A stretch of 64,000 bases of DNA, from assembly GCF_003387615.1 (NCBI RefSeq), contig NZ_QUNS01000001.1, positions 288,241 to 352,240 of the forward strand, written 5' to 3'. The notes under the pieces are model-generated. The model had not been told where the DNA came from, did no database searches, and worked only from the letters and a program-made list of their open reading frames with translations. Position 1 is the stretch's first letter, and each line of letters starts with the position of its first letter. Of this stretch, positions 55,527-64,000 are shown in pieces. Origin of the DNA: Tenacibaculum gallaicum (GTDB lineage: Bacteria; Bacteroidota; Bacteroidia; Flavobacteriales; Flavobacteriaceae). The translations under genes and the position numbers were made by a program.

Positions 55527-55961
55527 ATGAAACATTTTTTTATCTTCTTTCTATTTTTTTCAAGTATTGTCTTCTCACAAGAATACAATACTAAAAACGG
55601 AGTAGTCGCTAAAGGCTATGATGTAGTAAGTTATTTTAATAATAAAGCCGAAAAAGGAAATAAAAAACTTGCGACTAAATACAACGGTGTTTCTTTTCGT
55701 TTTTCATCAAAAGAAAATTTAGCTACCTTTCTTAAAAATCCTGAAAAATACAATCCTCAATATGGTGGATATTGTGCTTATGCCATTGGTAAAACAGGTG
55801 AAAAAGTAGATATTGATCCAAAAACTTTTGAAATACGAAATGGTAAACTGTATTTATTTTATAATTCTTGGGGTACCAATACATTAAAAATGTGGTTAAA
55901 AGAAAATCCTGAAGAACTCAAAAAACAAGCAGATATAAATTGGAAAAAATTAAATCGTTAG
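55527..55961 (+). CDS. Secreted YHS-domain protein, copy 2
   Basis: 144 residues with a signal peptide (about 1-17) and the same YHS layout as copy 1 (GYDVVSYFNNKAEKGNKKLA, FRFSSKENLATFLKNPEKYN, PQYGGYCAYAIGKTGEKVDI). Identity with copy 1 is roughly half by eye, so the duplication is old. Confidence 0.85.
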   Translation: MKHFFIFFLFFSSIVFSQEYNTKNGVVAKGYDVVSYFNNKAEKGNKKLATKYNGVSFRFSSKENLATFLKNPEKYNPQYGGYCAYAIGKTGEKVDIDPKTFEIRNGKLYLFYNSWGTNTLKMWLKENPEELKKQADINWKKLNR

Positions 55962-56072
55962 TTTAGATTTAATAGTTGCGGGGGCGACTTCTGAAAGGGC
56001 TGATAATTTCAGCTCTTTTTTTATACCTATCGTTTCTTTTTATTCTTATTTTTGGTTGATAAAAACAGCTCT

Positions 56073-57719
56073 ATGAATAATTTCTCTTCTTTCAATAGAA
56101 AAAACATTCAACAAGAATTACAAACAACAGAATTTGATATTCTAGTAATTGGCGGTGGTATTACTGGTGCAGGTATTGCTTTAGATGCAGCATCACGCGG
56201 AATGAAAGTTGCCTTAATAGAAAAAAATGACTTTGCTTCGGGTACTTCAAGTAAATCTACCAAACTAATTCATGGAGGTTTACGCTACTTAAAACAGTTT
56301 GATTTTTGGTTGGTGAAAGAAGTAGGTACTGAACGTGCTATTGTTCATAAACTAGCTCCGCACTTGGTAATTCCTGAAAAAATGATTTTACCATTAATTG
56401 ACGGCGGAACTTACGGTTCATGGTTAACATCTATCGGATTAAAAGTATATGATGTACTAGCTTCTGTTGAAGGAGATGATAAACGTAAAATGCTTGATAA
56501 AAAGGAAGCATTAGAAAAAGAACCTTTGTTACCTGAAAGTATTTTAAATGGCGCTGGTTTTTATGCTGAATATCGTACGGATGACGCTCGTTTAACTATT
56601 GAAGTTTTAAAAACTGCTAGCCAATACGATGCACAAATACTTAACTATACGCACGCAGACGAATTTATTTACGAAAATAAACGTGTCGTAGGTGCTAAGG
56701 TAACTGATACTTTTACTGATGAAAGTTACGATATCAAAGCTAAATATGTAGTAAATGCAGCAGGCCCTTGGGTAGATGAATTACGTCAAATAAACAATTC
56801 AAAAATTGGAAAGCGTTTACATTTAACCAAAGGAGTTCACTTGGTTGTACCGCATGAAAAATTACCTGTAAAACAATCGGTGTATTTTGATATTCCTGAT
56901 GGTCGTATGATGTTTGCTATTCCTCGTGGAAAAGTAACCTATTTCGGAACTACAGACACCAATTATCAACAAGACAAAGATTCCGTTGAAACTTCAATGG
57001 TAGATGCTTTATATTTAATTGAAGCGGTAAATAATATGTTTCCTGATATCCAATTAACTATGGATGATATTCAATCATCTTGGGCAGGATTACGTCCGTT
57101 AATTCATGAAGAAGGAAAATCGGCTTCGGAATTGTCTCGTAAAGATGAAATTTTTGTGTCTGATACCAAATTAATTTCTATTGCAGGGGGTAAATTAACG
57201 GGTTACAGAAAAATGGCAGAACGTATTGTAGATATTGTTGCTAAAAAAATGAAACGTCGCTTTGAAGTAGAATTTGACCCAATTCAAACTGAAGAAATTG
57301 TTTTATCAGGAGGACCTTTTCAAAATTATAAATCAGTAAAATTATATAGTAATCAGGTTTATAAACGTATAAAATCATTTGGTTTTTCAGAAAAAGATGC
57401 TAGCTATTTAGTGCACAACTATGGTAAACAAACTGAGCTTATTTTAGATAAGTTTGATGAGCTAAATGAAAAAAATATACAAGAACGTTTATTAAAAGCT
57501 GAGGTATGGTTTACTATAAAACATGAAATGACCTGTACTCCTACTGACTTTTTTATGCGAAGAACAGGTCGTTTGTTTTTTGATAAACCAAGTGTAGATC
57601 TATACAAAAACTTTGTTATTCAAGAGTTTACAGAACGTTTTAATTGGACTAAAAACACAACTTTAAAGCACAAACAAGAGTTGGATAAAAAAATAGCTTT
57701 AACTTTAAATTTTAACTAG
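56073..57719 (+). CDS. glpD: Glycerol-3-phosphate dehydrogenase, aerobic type
   Basis: 548 residues from ATG 56073; a TTG at 56052 is less likely. FAD-binding VIGGGITGAGIALDAASRGM, SGTSSKSTKLIHGGLRYLKQ, and the later SIAGGKLTGYRKMAERIVD and RPLIHEEGKSASELSR motifs are diagnostic. The C-terminal helical domain (400-548) is present. Oxidises glycerol-3-phosphate to dihydroxyacetone phosphate, feeding electrons to quinone. The reverse-direction NAD enzyme gpsA lies about 3 kb away in this window. Confidence 0.93.
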   Translation: MNNFSSFNRKNIQQELQTTEFDILVIGGGITGAGIALDAASRGMKVALIEKNDFASGTSSKSTKLIHGGLRYLKQFDFWLVKEVGTERAIVHKLAPHLVIPEKMILPLIDGGTYGSWLTSIGLKVYDVLASVEGDDKRKMLDKKEALEKEPLLPESILNGAGFYAEYRTDDARLTIEVLKTASQYDAQILNYTHADEFIYENKRVVGAKVTDTFTDESYDIKAKYVVNAAGPWVDELRQINNSKIGKRLHLTKGVHLVVPHEKLPVKQSVYFDIPDGRMMFAIPRGKVTYFGTTDTNYQQDKDSVETSMVDALYLIEAVNNMFPDIQLTMDDIQSSWAGLRPLIHEEGKSASELSRKDEIFVSDTKLISIAGGKLTGYRKMAERIVDIVAKKMKRRFEVEFDPIQTEEIVLSGGPFQNYKSVKLYSNQVYKRIKSFGFSEKDASYLVHNYGKQTELILDKFDELNEKNIQERLLKAEVWFTIKHEMTCTPTDFFMRRTGRLFFDKPSVDLYKNFVIQEFTERFNWTKNTTLKHKQELDKKIALTLNFN

Positions 57720-57811
57720 TTTTTATCTAGAAAATTAATCGAGTATTATATCTTTGGCGACTGCAAAATTTAGCTACAAAAAAGGTTTGTACAATTAATT
57801 TTTTAAGTGAT

Positions 57812-58303
57812 ATGAAACAACTAGTACTAGTATTTTTTCTATTAACCACTCTTATAGCAAAAAGTCAAACTAATATTATTTCTAATTCAGATTTTGATAA
57901 TATTAAAATAAATAATATTGCTTTAACTGATATAAAAAAGACCTTTGGAAAACAAGCAAAAGTAGAATCTTTATTAGGTGCAACTACTTCTTATGAAGAT
58001 AACGGTTTTTACTACTATTTTAGATTTAATGGATTAAAACTTGATTTTTCTACATCTGGAAGAAAGCCTTACATCGAGTCTTTAGATGTTTTAAGTAATG
58101 AAGCCTCTTTTACAATTAAAGGAATTACAGTTGCTGTAGGGGATTCTATTAGTAAATTAGGTGATGTTACCTTAAGCACTGGTAGAAATGGATCTAAAAG
58201 TATTTTATATGCCGAGTGTGATAGTTGTGATGTCTTTATTAACATAGATTTTGATCAAGCAACTAAAAAAATTACAAAAATCAATTATTTTGATATGTCA
58301 TAA
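57812..58303 (+). CDS. Secreted hypothetical protein
   Basis: 163 residues. Signal peptide MKQLVLVFFLLTTLIAKSQ. The rest is a small alpha/beta domain (LTDIKKTFGKQAKVESLLGA, GFYYYFRFNGLKLDFSTSGR, SISKLGDVTLSTGR, AECDSCDVFINIDFD) that I cannot name. TATCTTTG (57749-57756) upstream fits the -7 consensus. A terminator follows. Confidence 0.72.
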   Translation: MKQLVLVFFLLTTLIAKSQTNIISNSDFDNIKINNIALTDIKKTFGKQAKVESLLGATTSYEDNGFYYYFRFNGLKLDFSTSGRKPYIESLDVLSNEASFTIKGITVAVGDSISKLGDVTLSTGRNGSKSILYAECDSCDVFINIDFDQATKKITKINYFDMS

Positions 58304-58323
58304 TTGATTTACTTATTAAAAAT

Positions 58324-58360
58324 AAAATGCCCAGAAACATAGCTTCTGGGCATTTTTATT
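58324..58360. terminator. Terminator between convergent genes near 58340
   Basis: Stem AAAATGCCCAGAA/TTCTGGGCATTTT with a seven-base loop and a T run. Confidence 0.85.
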
Positions 58361-58385
58361 TTATTCTACTCAAATAGTTAACTTG

Positions 58386-59654
58386 TTATTCTTCCTTCTC
58401 ATGCTCTTCTAAATCTTTAGTTAAATCTAACTTTCGTAACGTTGGGTTTAAAACTCCCGTAGTAATAACGGTAATTAAGGTCATGGTACCACCAAAAACA
58501 ACAGCTGTAACGGTACCCATTAATTTTGCTGTTACACCACTTTCAAAAGCTCCTAATTCGTTAGAAGAACCAACAAACATAGAGTTTACTGAAGCTACTC
58601 TACCACGCATATGATCTGGTGTTTTTAATTGTAATATTGTTTGGCGAATCACCATCGAAACTCCATCAGTTACACCACTAAAAAATAGCGCTACAATTGA
58701 AATCCAGAAAACAGAAGACAATCCAAATACGATAATACAAATTCCAAAACCAAATATAGCTGCTAAAAGCTTCATTCCTGCATTTCTACTAATAGGTATG
58801 TAAGCAGTTATTAACATTGTTAAAAAAGCTCCTATGGCTGGTGCAGCACGTAAAGCGCCAAAACCTTCCGGTCCTACTTTTAATATATCTTGAGCATATA
58901 CTGGAAGCAATGCTACTGCCCCACCAAATAATACTGAAATCATATCTAACGTAAGCGCTCCTAAAATAGCTTTTGTTTTATACACAAAACGTACTCCTTC
59001 TTTTAAACTTTTCATCACTGGCTCACCAATTTTAGGGTTTAAAATTGGTTTCTTTTTAATGAAAAATACTGTTAGAAATGATATAGATACTAAACCAAAT
59101 ACAACACATAATGACCAATGTACTCCAATCCAAGAAATGGTAAATCCTGCAAAAGCAGGTCCTAGTACAGAAGCTATTTGCCATGTTGAACTACTCCAAG
59201 TTGCTGCGTTTGGGTATAATTTTTTAGGTACTATTAATGCAATTAATGAAAATATAGTTGGTCCAAAAAATGAACGTAACAATCCACCAAAAAATACCAA
59301 AGCATAAATAGCGTATAGTACTGTGTTCTTATTCCATCCTTCAATAAAACTAGGTAGGGTTAAAAAGAATAGTCCTAAGCTAATTAGTGAAAATAACCCA
59401 ATGCACAGCGCTAATAAATTCCTCTTTTCTTTTTGATCTACAATATGACCTGCAAACAGCGCCATAGATACTGCTGGAATTACCTCCATTAGACCTATAA
59501 TTCCTAGTGATAATGGATTTTTAGTGATACTATATACTTGCCATTCTATAATAATAAATTGCATAGACCATGCAAATACTAGGGCAAATCGTACTAAAAG
59601 AAAAATATTAAACTCTTTGATTCTTAGGGAAGCGTAGGGATCTTTTTTTTCCAT
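58386..59654 (-). CDS. MFS transporter
   Basis: 422 residues with about 12 membrane helices. The loop between helices 2 and 3 reads GHIVDQKEKRNLLALCIG, a form of the MFS A-motif, and the second half has a corresponding RGRVASVNSMFVG. It resembles the EntS/DHA3-type exporters. The substrate is unknown. It starts three bases after the ACT-like gene, so the two are co-transcribed. Confidence 0.88.
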   Translation of the reverse strand: MEKKDPYASLRIKEFNIFLLVRFALVFAWSMQFIIIEWQVYSITKNPLSLGIIGLMEVIPAVSMALFAGHIVDQKEKRNLLALCIGLFSLISLGLFFLTLPSFIEGWNKNTVLYAIYALVFFGGLLRSFFGPTIFSLIALIVPKKLYPNAATWSSSTWQIASVLGPAFAGFTISWIGVHWSLCVVFGLVSISFLTVFFIKKKPILNPKIGEPVMKSLKEGVRFVYKTKAILGALTLDMISVLFGGAVALLPVYAQDILKVGPEGFGALRAAPAIGAFLTMLITAYIPISRNAGMKLLAAIFGFGICIIVFGLSSVFWISIVALFFSGVTDGVSMVIRQTILQLKTPDHMRGRVASVNSMFVGSSNELGAFESGVTAKLMGTVTAVVFGGTMTLITVITTGVLNPTLRKLDLTKDLEEHEKEE

Positions 59655-59657
59655 TAA

Positions 59658-60317
59658 TTAATTTAGTTTCAAATCCATTAAAATGGCAAATGTTTCATTA
59701 ACATCTCTTTCTTTTACCACTATGGTCATTTCATGTGTCGTAGAAATTACTTCTTGTACCGCTATATTTGCCCAAGCAAATTGTTTTAAAATGAAATAAT
59801 AAATACCTGATTGATCTAAGTTTCCTTTTGGAAGTTTTATGGTTATAGAAGCTAAATCGTTTACATTATTAATTAGTGCTTCTTTCTTAAAAATTTCTTC
59901 AACAAAAGGTTTTAAATTTTTACTTGTAACAATATTTGTTTCAAAAATACCTTGAGAAACCGTTAAAAAATAATCTTTACTATCAGCTGATTTACTTAAA
60001 ATTTTAGCAATTTCTTTTAGTAATGATGTGGTATTTTTAAAAGTGAAATCGCACAAATCTGAACGTACAATTACATCTCCTAAATTCAATGCAAGTCGTT
60101 TAATATTTTTACGAACTCTCAATTCGTTTGCTGGAGATAACCTATTAATAGCCATCATAACTGCACCAACTTTTACTTCTTTTTTTAACAATTTAGAAAC
60201 TTCTGGTAAAATTTCTCTTGCTAACGATGATACATTAATTAACTTCTCATTTAAAGCCTCTTCTATAAAAGGAGTTTTTCTGATGGTAATTTCAACAGCT
60301 TCTTGAATTGTTTTCAT
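59658..60317 (-). CDS. ACT-domain-like regulatory protein
   Basis: 219 residues. An N-terminal helical part (1-90, TIQEAVEITIRKTPFIEEAL, VGAVMMAINRLSP) and two ACT-like beta-alpha-beta units (about 95-145 and 155-219, QSGIYYFILKQFAWANIAVQ, HEMTIVVKERDVNETFAILM) resemble the regulatory end of aspartate kinases. The kinase domain is absent. Such stand-alone proteins are common in Flavobacteriia, frequently labelled aspartate kinase, which cannot be right for this length. It lies directly upstream of the MFS gene. Confidence 0.7.
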   Translation of the reverse strand: MKTIQEAVEITIRKTPFIEEALNEKLINVSSLAREILPEVSKLLKKEVKVGAVMMAINRLSPANELRVRKNIKRLALNLGDVIVRSDLCDFTFKNTTSLLKEIAKILSKSADSKDYFLTVSQGIFETNIVTSKNLKPFVEEIFKKEALINNVNDLASITIKLPKGNLDQSGIYYFILKQFAWANIAVQEVISTTHEMTIVVKERDVNETFAILMDLKLN

Positions 60318-60430
60318 ACTTGTTTAATTTTAAACTAAAAGTAACAAAAATACAATTAAAAGTGAATTTATACTCTATTTTTAATTTGTAATATATTTAA
60401 TTAAAAACTTTGTTAATCAGATTTTTAAAC

Positions 60431-60525
60431 TAAATTTGTTACTATTGTATCTTGTATACAAGACCTATACACAACTCAATTTATTAGAAGCGATTGATGG
60501 GGCTTCTTAATTATATATTAAGAAG
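60431..60525 (+). promoter_or_regulatory. Possible regulatory element between gpsA and the ACT gene
   Basis: TAAATTTG (60431-60438), a perfect 14-base palindrome TCTTGTATACAAGA (60450-60463), and two hairpins that exclude each other: AGAAGC/GCTTCT (60486-60491, 60502-60507) and CTTCTTAAT/ATTAAGAAG (60503-60511, 60517-60525). No gene lies downstream on the plus strand before dut. This may be a small RNA or chance structure in AT-rich DNA. Confidence 0.3.
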
Positions 60526-60549
60526 GATTATTTGTACAAATGCAAACAA

Positions 60550-61545
60550 CTAATCTAATCTATTTGTTAACTTTAAAAACTCATCTTTCGCTTCTTTTTT
60601 GTCGTACAATACGTTATAAACAGCGTCGATTATTGGAGTTTTAGCTTTGTTTTTTTGATTGATTTTATAGGCACTTTTTGTTGCGTAATACCCTTCAGCA
60701 ACCATACTCATTTCTAACATTGCAGATTTCACAGTGTACCCTTTACCTATCATGTTTCCAAACATTCTATTTCTACTAAATGTTGAATAGCCTGTAACTA
60801 ATAAGTCACCTAAGTATGCTGAGTTATTAATATTACGCTTCATTTTGTGAATCTTTTTAATAAAGCGTTTCATTTCACGAATACCGTTACTCATTAATAC
60901 TGCTTGAAAATTATCTCCATATCCTAAACCATGAGCAATTCCAGCTGCTATGGCATAGATATTTTTTAACATCGCTGCGTATTCAGTACCAATAATATCA
61001 TCAGATATTTTAGTTTTAATATAGCGTCCTGCTATACCTTTACTAAGGTTTTTTGCTTTATCTTCATCTTGACACGCCAATGTTAAATACGATAAGCGCT
61101 CCATTGCCACTTCTTCTGCATGACAGGGTCCTGATATTACTCCAATATTTTCATATGGAATATTATATGATGTATGAAAATGTTCACCAACAATTAATCC
61201 TGATTCAGGAACTATTCCTTTGATAGCTGAAAAAATAATTTTTCCCTCTAAAGAAGTTGTTAGTTTTTCTAGCTCGGTGTTTAAAAAAGCAGATGGGATA
61301 GCAAAAATTAACACATCGTAATTTTCAATAATATAGTTTATATCTTCAGACAAATCTAATTTCTCTGGGTGTAATTCTGCAGAACTTAAATAACTAGGAT
61401 TATGCTTGTTACGTTTAATATGTTCAATAGCATATATGCTACGCATATACCAACCAATAGTTTCTAAGTTTTCAGATAACATTTTAACAATAGCTGTTGC
61501 CCAACTTCCTCCTCCTAAAACGGCTATTCTAGTTTGATTGCTCAT
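60550..61545 (-). CDS. gpsA: NAD(P)H-dependent glycerol-3-phosphate dehydrogenase
   Basis: 331 residues. Rossmann motif VLGGGSWATAIVKML (about 9-23), VISGPCHAEEVAMERLSYLT, and the catalytic-lysine segment TEYAAMLKNIYAIAAGIAHG (about 187-206). It makes glycerol-3-phosphate for phospholipid synthesis. Length and motifs are normal. Confidence 0.93.
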   Translation of the reverse strand: MSNQTRIAVLGGGSWATAIVKMLSENLETIGWYMRSIYAIEHIKRNKHNPSYLSSAELHPEKLDLSEDINYIIENYDVLIFAIPSAFLNTELEKLTTSLEGKIIFSAIKGIVPESGLIVGEHFHTSYNIPYENIGVISGPCHAEEVAMERLSYLTLACQDEDKAKNLSKGIAGRYIKTKISDDIIGTEYAAMLKNIYAIAAGIAHGLGYGDNFQAVLMSNGIREMKRFIKKIHKMKRNINNSAYLGDLLVTGYSTFSRNRMFGNMIGKGYTVKSAMLEMSMVAEGYYATKSAYKINQKNKAKTPIIDAVYNVLYDKKEAKDEFLKLTNRLD

Positions 61546-61639
61546 AAGTAGTATTTGTTTGTATTACAAAATTAAGAAATCTATAAACGACTCTCTAAAC
61601 TTAAAGGTTATTATATTTGAAAATTGAAAATCAAGAATT

Positions 61640-62071
61640 ATGAATGTACAAATCATAAACAAATCAAAACACCAAACTCCAACGTATGAAACCGAAGGTT
61701 CTGCAGGTATGGATTTGCGTGCAAATATAGATGCTGCTATTACTTTAAAACCTTTAGAGAGAGCTATTATAAAAACAGGTTTATTTATTGCTCTTCCTGT
61801 TGGATATGAAGCTCAAGTTCGACCACGTAGTGGACTTGCAGCTAAAAAAGGAATTACTGTATTAAACTCTCCTGGTACTGTTGATGCGGATTACCGTGGT
61901 GAAATTGGTGTTATTTTAGTGAACTTATCTAATGAAGAGTTTATTATAAATGATGGTGAACGTATTGCACAATTGGTCATTGCAAAGCATGAACGTGTAA
62001 ACTGGAAAGAAGTAGAAGTTTTAAACGAAACTGAACGTGGTGCTGGTGGTTTTGGAAGCACGGGAGTTTAA
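61640..62071 (+). CDS. dut: dUTP diphosphatase
   Basis: 143 residues, trimeric dUTPase. All five motifs are present: [11 protein letters not shown] (22-32), [41 protein letters not shown], and the C-terminal [11 protein letters not shown] arm. Removes dUTP and supplies dUMP for thymidylate synthesis. TATATTTG (61612-61619) upstream fits the -7 consensus. The 3' end overlaps the convergent acetyltransferase gene by four bases. Confidence 0.96.
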   Translation: MNVQIINKSKHQTPTYETEGSAGMDLRANIDAAITLKPLERAIIKTGLFIALPVGYEAQVRPRSGLAAKKGITVLNSPGTVDADYRGEIGVILVNLSNEEFIINDGERIAQLVIAKHERVNWKEVEVLNETERGAGGFGSTGV

Positions 62072-62607
62072 ATAAGTCTTTTATATACTTGACTCATTTT
62101 TCTAACTTCATCAAACAATAATTCAAAGTTTAAAAAACAATGTGAATGATACTGGTACCCAAGTTTTTTATAGAATTCAAAAGCTTGCGGTTGCTCATCC
62201 ATAGTATCTAACCATATTAATTCATATTGTTTTTTTCTAGCTTCCTCTTCTAACCAAGCTAATAATTGTTTACCAACACCTTTACCTTGGGTGCTTTTAT
62301 GTAAATAAATTCGATGGAGTTTTAATGATTTTTTATTCTCAAGCCCTGATAATTTTTCTTCCCATAGAATTCTAAAAACCCCTATTATTTCTCCGTTGTA
62401 AAGAATAAAATAGTAGCTTGTTTTATCTTCTAATAATTCTTTTTCTAAATTACTTTTAGAGAATTGAGTTTGCACATACCAACTACCTGCATCTTTCCAA
62501 AAATGACTGTATGCTGCAGGATATATTTCTTCCATTAAATTAAAAAGAGATGTTGAATCGGAACTCAAAATCTCTTTTAATTGTATGCTTTTAGATACAT
62601 TAATCAT
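62068..62607 (-). CDS. GNAT-family N-acetyltransferase
   Basis: 179 residues. The acetyl-CoA motif reads [20 protein letters not shown] (about 97-116), followed by [20 protein letters not shown], the usual motif B. The acceptor (small molecule or protein N-terminus) is unknown. Convergent with dut. Confidence 0.88.
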   Translation of the reverse strand: MINVSKSIQLKEILSSDSTSLFNLMEEIYPAAYSHFWKDAGSWYVQTQFSKSNLEKELLEDKTSYYFILYNGEIIGVFRILWEEKLSGLENKKSLKLHRIYLHKSTQGKGVGKQLLAWLEEEARKKQYELIWLDTMDEQPQAFEFYKKLGYQYHSHCFLNFELLFDEVRKMSQVYKRLI

Positions 62608-62708
62608 TGTCTTTTTAAATACAAAATTACTTATAAAAACAGTATAATTATTTACTAGTTTAGATTTACACTAAATCTTCTTTTTATATAATTTTCAAAA
62701 CAATTTAT

Positions 62709-64000
62709 TTATTTACTTTCATATATTTCTTTACCATTAAAAACCGTTAAAACTACTTTAGTTGTTTTAATTGTATTTGATGAAATTGTAAAAATATCTT
62801 GATTAAGAACGATGAAGTCAGCTAGTTTTCCTGCCTTTAAAGACCCTACTTTATCTTCTTGACGCATTACATAAGCTCCATTAATTGTATACGCTTTTAC
62901 AGCTTCTTTTAACGATATATTTTGTGGTGCCCTTGTAACTGCATTCTGAATTCCTACAAACGGGTTTAAAGTACTTACGTTCCAATCACTACTCAATGTT
63001 ATCCTAGCTCCAGCTTCTTTTAATGATTTTATTGGAACTTGATTGTCAGATAATTCTGCACCTAGTAAATGATTGTTTTCATGCCAATATTGTGGTTGGG
63101 TAAAATCTCCAGCTACTTGAGCATCAGCTGTTACATTTAATTGTTTAAACCTAATTAAATCAGAATTGTTTATCATTTCTACATGCGTTAATCGGTGTCT
63201 TCCTTTTGAGGTTCCACTTTGTTCAATGGCATTTAAAGCTTCTGTTACCCCTCTATTTCCTATAGCATGAATGTGAAAATCAAATCCAACCGATTCTAGT
63301 TCTTCAATATACTTTGCAATCCTTTCTTGTGTAAAATAATTAAGTCCGTTATTTGTTTTTAATCCAAAAAAGTCTTCTTTGTAGTTTGAATGTAACGCTG
63401 CTGTGGTATTATGTGTTATTCCGTCTGAATATAACTTTATCTGATTAATTTTTAATAGGCTATTTTCATCATTAGAAAACAATGATTTTAGCGATACTAA
63501 TTGTTCTTTATCATTTTCGGTTGGATATGCCCATAAACCTAAATTAAATCGAGCAGTTAATTTACCATCATTAGCTAAATCTTTCCAAGTTTTATGTTGT
63601 TTTCTTTTCCAGTAAGTTCTTGCATCAGAAACTGATGTTATACCGTATTTTGCTAATTCAGGTAGTACATAAGAAACCATTCCGTCATACTCACCATCTG
63701 TATCTTTTAATGATTCTACTGCTTGCTGAAAAACTACATTGCCTGCATTATCTATTAAAATTCCTAATAATTTCCCTCCTTCTTTCATAATAATTCCACC
63801 TTGAGGATTCTTTGTAGAATTCGTAATTCCTTCTAACTCTAAACCTTTAGAATTTATCCACATTGAGTGTGATGTTTGTTCCATAATAATTACAGGTCTG
63901 TCTGAAACTGCTTCATCTATAATTTCTAATGGATTTCTTTTTGCATTAAATAGTGTATTTATAGAATGTCCAAAACCAATTAACCACTCAACATTTGGAT
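62709..64000 (-). CDS. Amidohydrolase, YtcJ-like (5' end outside window)
   Basis: The reading frame is open from the right edge (64000) to the stop at 62709, about 430 codons; the ATG at 63884 is internal, because conserved text (GFGHSINTLF, DRPVIIMEQTSHSMWINSKG) runs across it. Later motifs are FHIHAIGNRGVTEALNAIEQ, RLTHVEMINNSD, SSDWNVSTLNPF and a C-terminal GSLKAGKLADFIVLNQD. The N-terminal metal-binding His pair lies beyond the window. The family hydrolyses amides or related bonds; substrate unknown. Confidence 0.87.
   Translation of the reverse strand, partial: PNVEWLIGFGHSINTLFNAKRNPLEIIDEAVSDRPVIIMEQTSHSMWINSKGLELEGITNSTKNPQGGIIMKEGGKLLGILIDNAGNVVFQQAVESLKDTDGEYDGMVSYVLPELAKYGITSVSDARTYWKRKQHKTWKDLANDGKLTARFNLGLWAYPTENDKEQLVSLKSLFSNDENSLLKINQIKLYSDGITHNTTAALHSNYKEDFFGLKTNNGLNYFTQERIAKYIEELESVGFDFHIHAIGNRGVTEALNAIEQSGTSKGRHRLTHVEMINNSDLIRFKQLNVTADAQVAGDFTQPQYWHENNHLLGAELSDNQVPIKSLKEAGARITLSSDWNVSTLNPFVGIQNAVTRAPQNISLKEAVKAYTINGAYVMRQEDKVGSLKAGKLADFIVLNQDIFTISSNTIKTTKVVLTVFNGKEIYESK

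Overview
The window reads as chromosome of a marine Bacteroidota bacterium of the family Flavobacteriaceae, probably near Tenacibaculum or Polaribacter; the genus is my inference. The grounds are the very AT-rich sequence, Bacteroidota-type promoters (TTTG, about 20 bases, TAnnTTTG), weak or absent Shine-Dalgarno sequences, a three-gene type B succinate dehydrogenase, many Bacteroidota-style lipoproteins, DUF1573 and LytTR proteins, and a GH92 mannosidase. I found no tRNA, rRNA, CRISPR array or insertion sequence.

Positions 1-12344 hold an accessory, phage-derived or bacteriocin-like locus. It is the most interesting part of the window. A lambda CI/LexA-type repressor (11544-12344, + strand) has an intact self-cleavage arrangement and diverges from a leftward block. 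That block encodes a 1178-residue protein I do not recognise, an 872-residue polymorphic toxin with a C-terminal WHH nuclease domain, its SMI1/KNR4 immunity protein (ATGA overlap), a broken second immunity gene, a TIGR02594-type cell-wall hydrolase, a holin, and at least three tail-fibre-like genes built on one shared N-terminal segment. The leftmost fibre gene runs off the window. Two promoters in this block, before the 1178-residue gene and before the lysis genes, share a nearly identical 20-base promoter-plus-operator. A related operator half lies at the repressor's own promoter. The simplest reading is a DNA-damage-inducible locus that makes a toxin and lyses the producer. No capsid, terminase, portal, sheath or integrase gene is visible, so it is not a complete prophage within this window.

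Positions 12352-14253 continue the repressor operon with a secreted DUF6973-like protein, an alpha/beta hydrolase and an AlkB-like dioxygenase. Housekeeping genes follow: sdhCAB (14436-17897), a DUF1573 protein, a LytS/LytTR two-component pair with a likely autoregulatory direct repeat, and a leftward group of MarC, FAD protein and endonuclease I (20370-22715). Next come a DUF3109 protein and a nucleotide group of dGTPase, nrdA, nrdB and thioredoxin (23449-29061).

Positions 29206-41371 carry two large peptidases (prolyl oligopeptidase, M13), a RimK system with its aspartyl-protease-like partner, an ABC ATPase, a GreA-like protein, an FAD oxidoreductase, two lipoproteins, a short-chain dehydrogenase and an AlbA-domain protein. 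A decayed lipocalin-like lipoprotein gene lies at 41409-41754. Positions 41897-51405 carry a cyclase, a GH92 glycosidase, an HhH membrane protein, an ankyrin protein, an aldehyde dehydrogenase, an isoaspartyl peptidase and an ECF sigma/anti-sigma pair. The sigma gene has no usual start codon in front of its conserved N-terminus.

Positions 51513-64000 carry a solo LuxE-like protein, a sugar-lactone-oxidase-like flavoprotein, a D-threonine-aldolase-like enzyme, two tandem YHS proteins, glpD, a secreted hypothetical protein, an MFS transporter with an ACT-like partner, gpsA, dut, a GNAT acetyltransferase and an amidohydrolase cut by the right edge.
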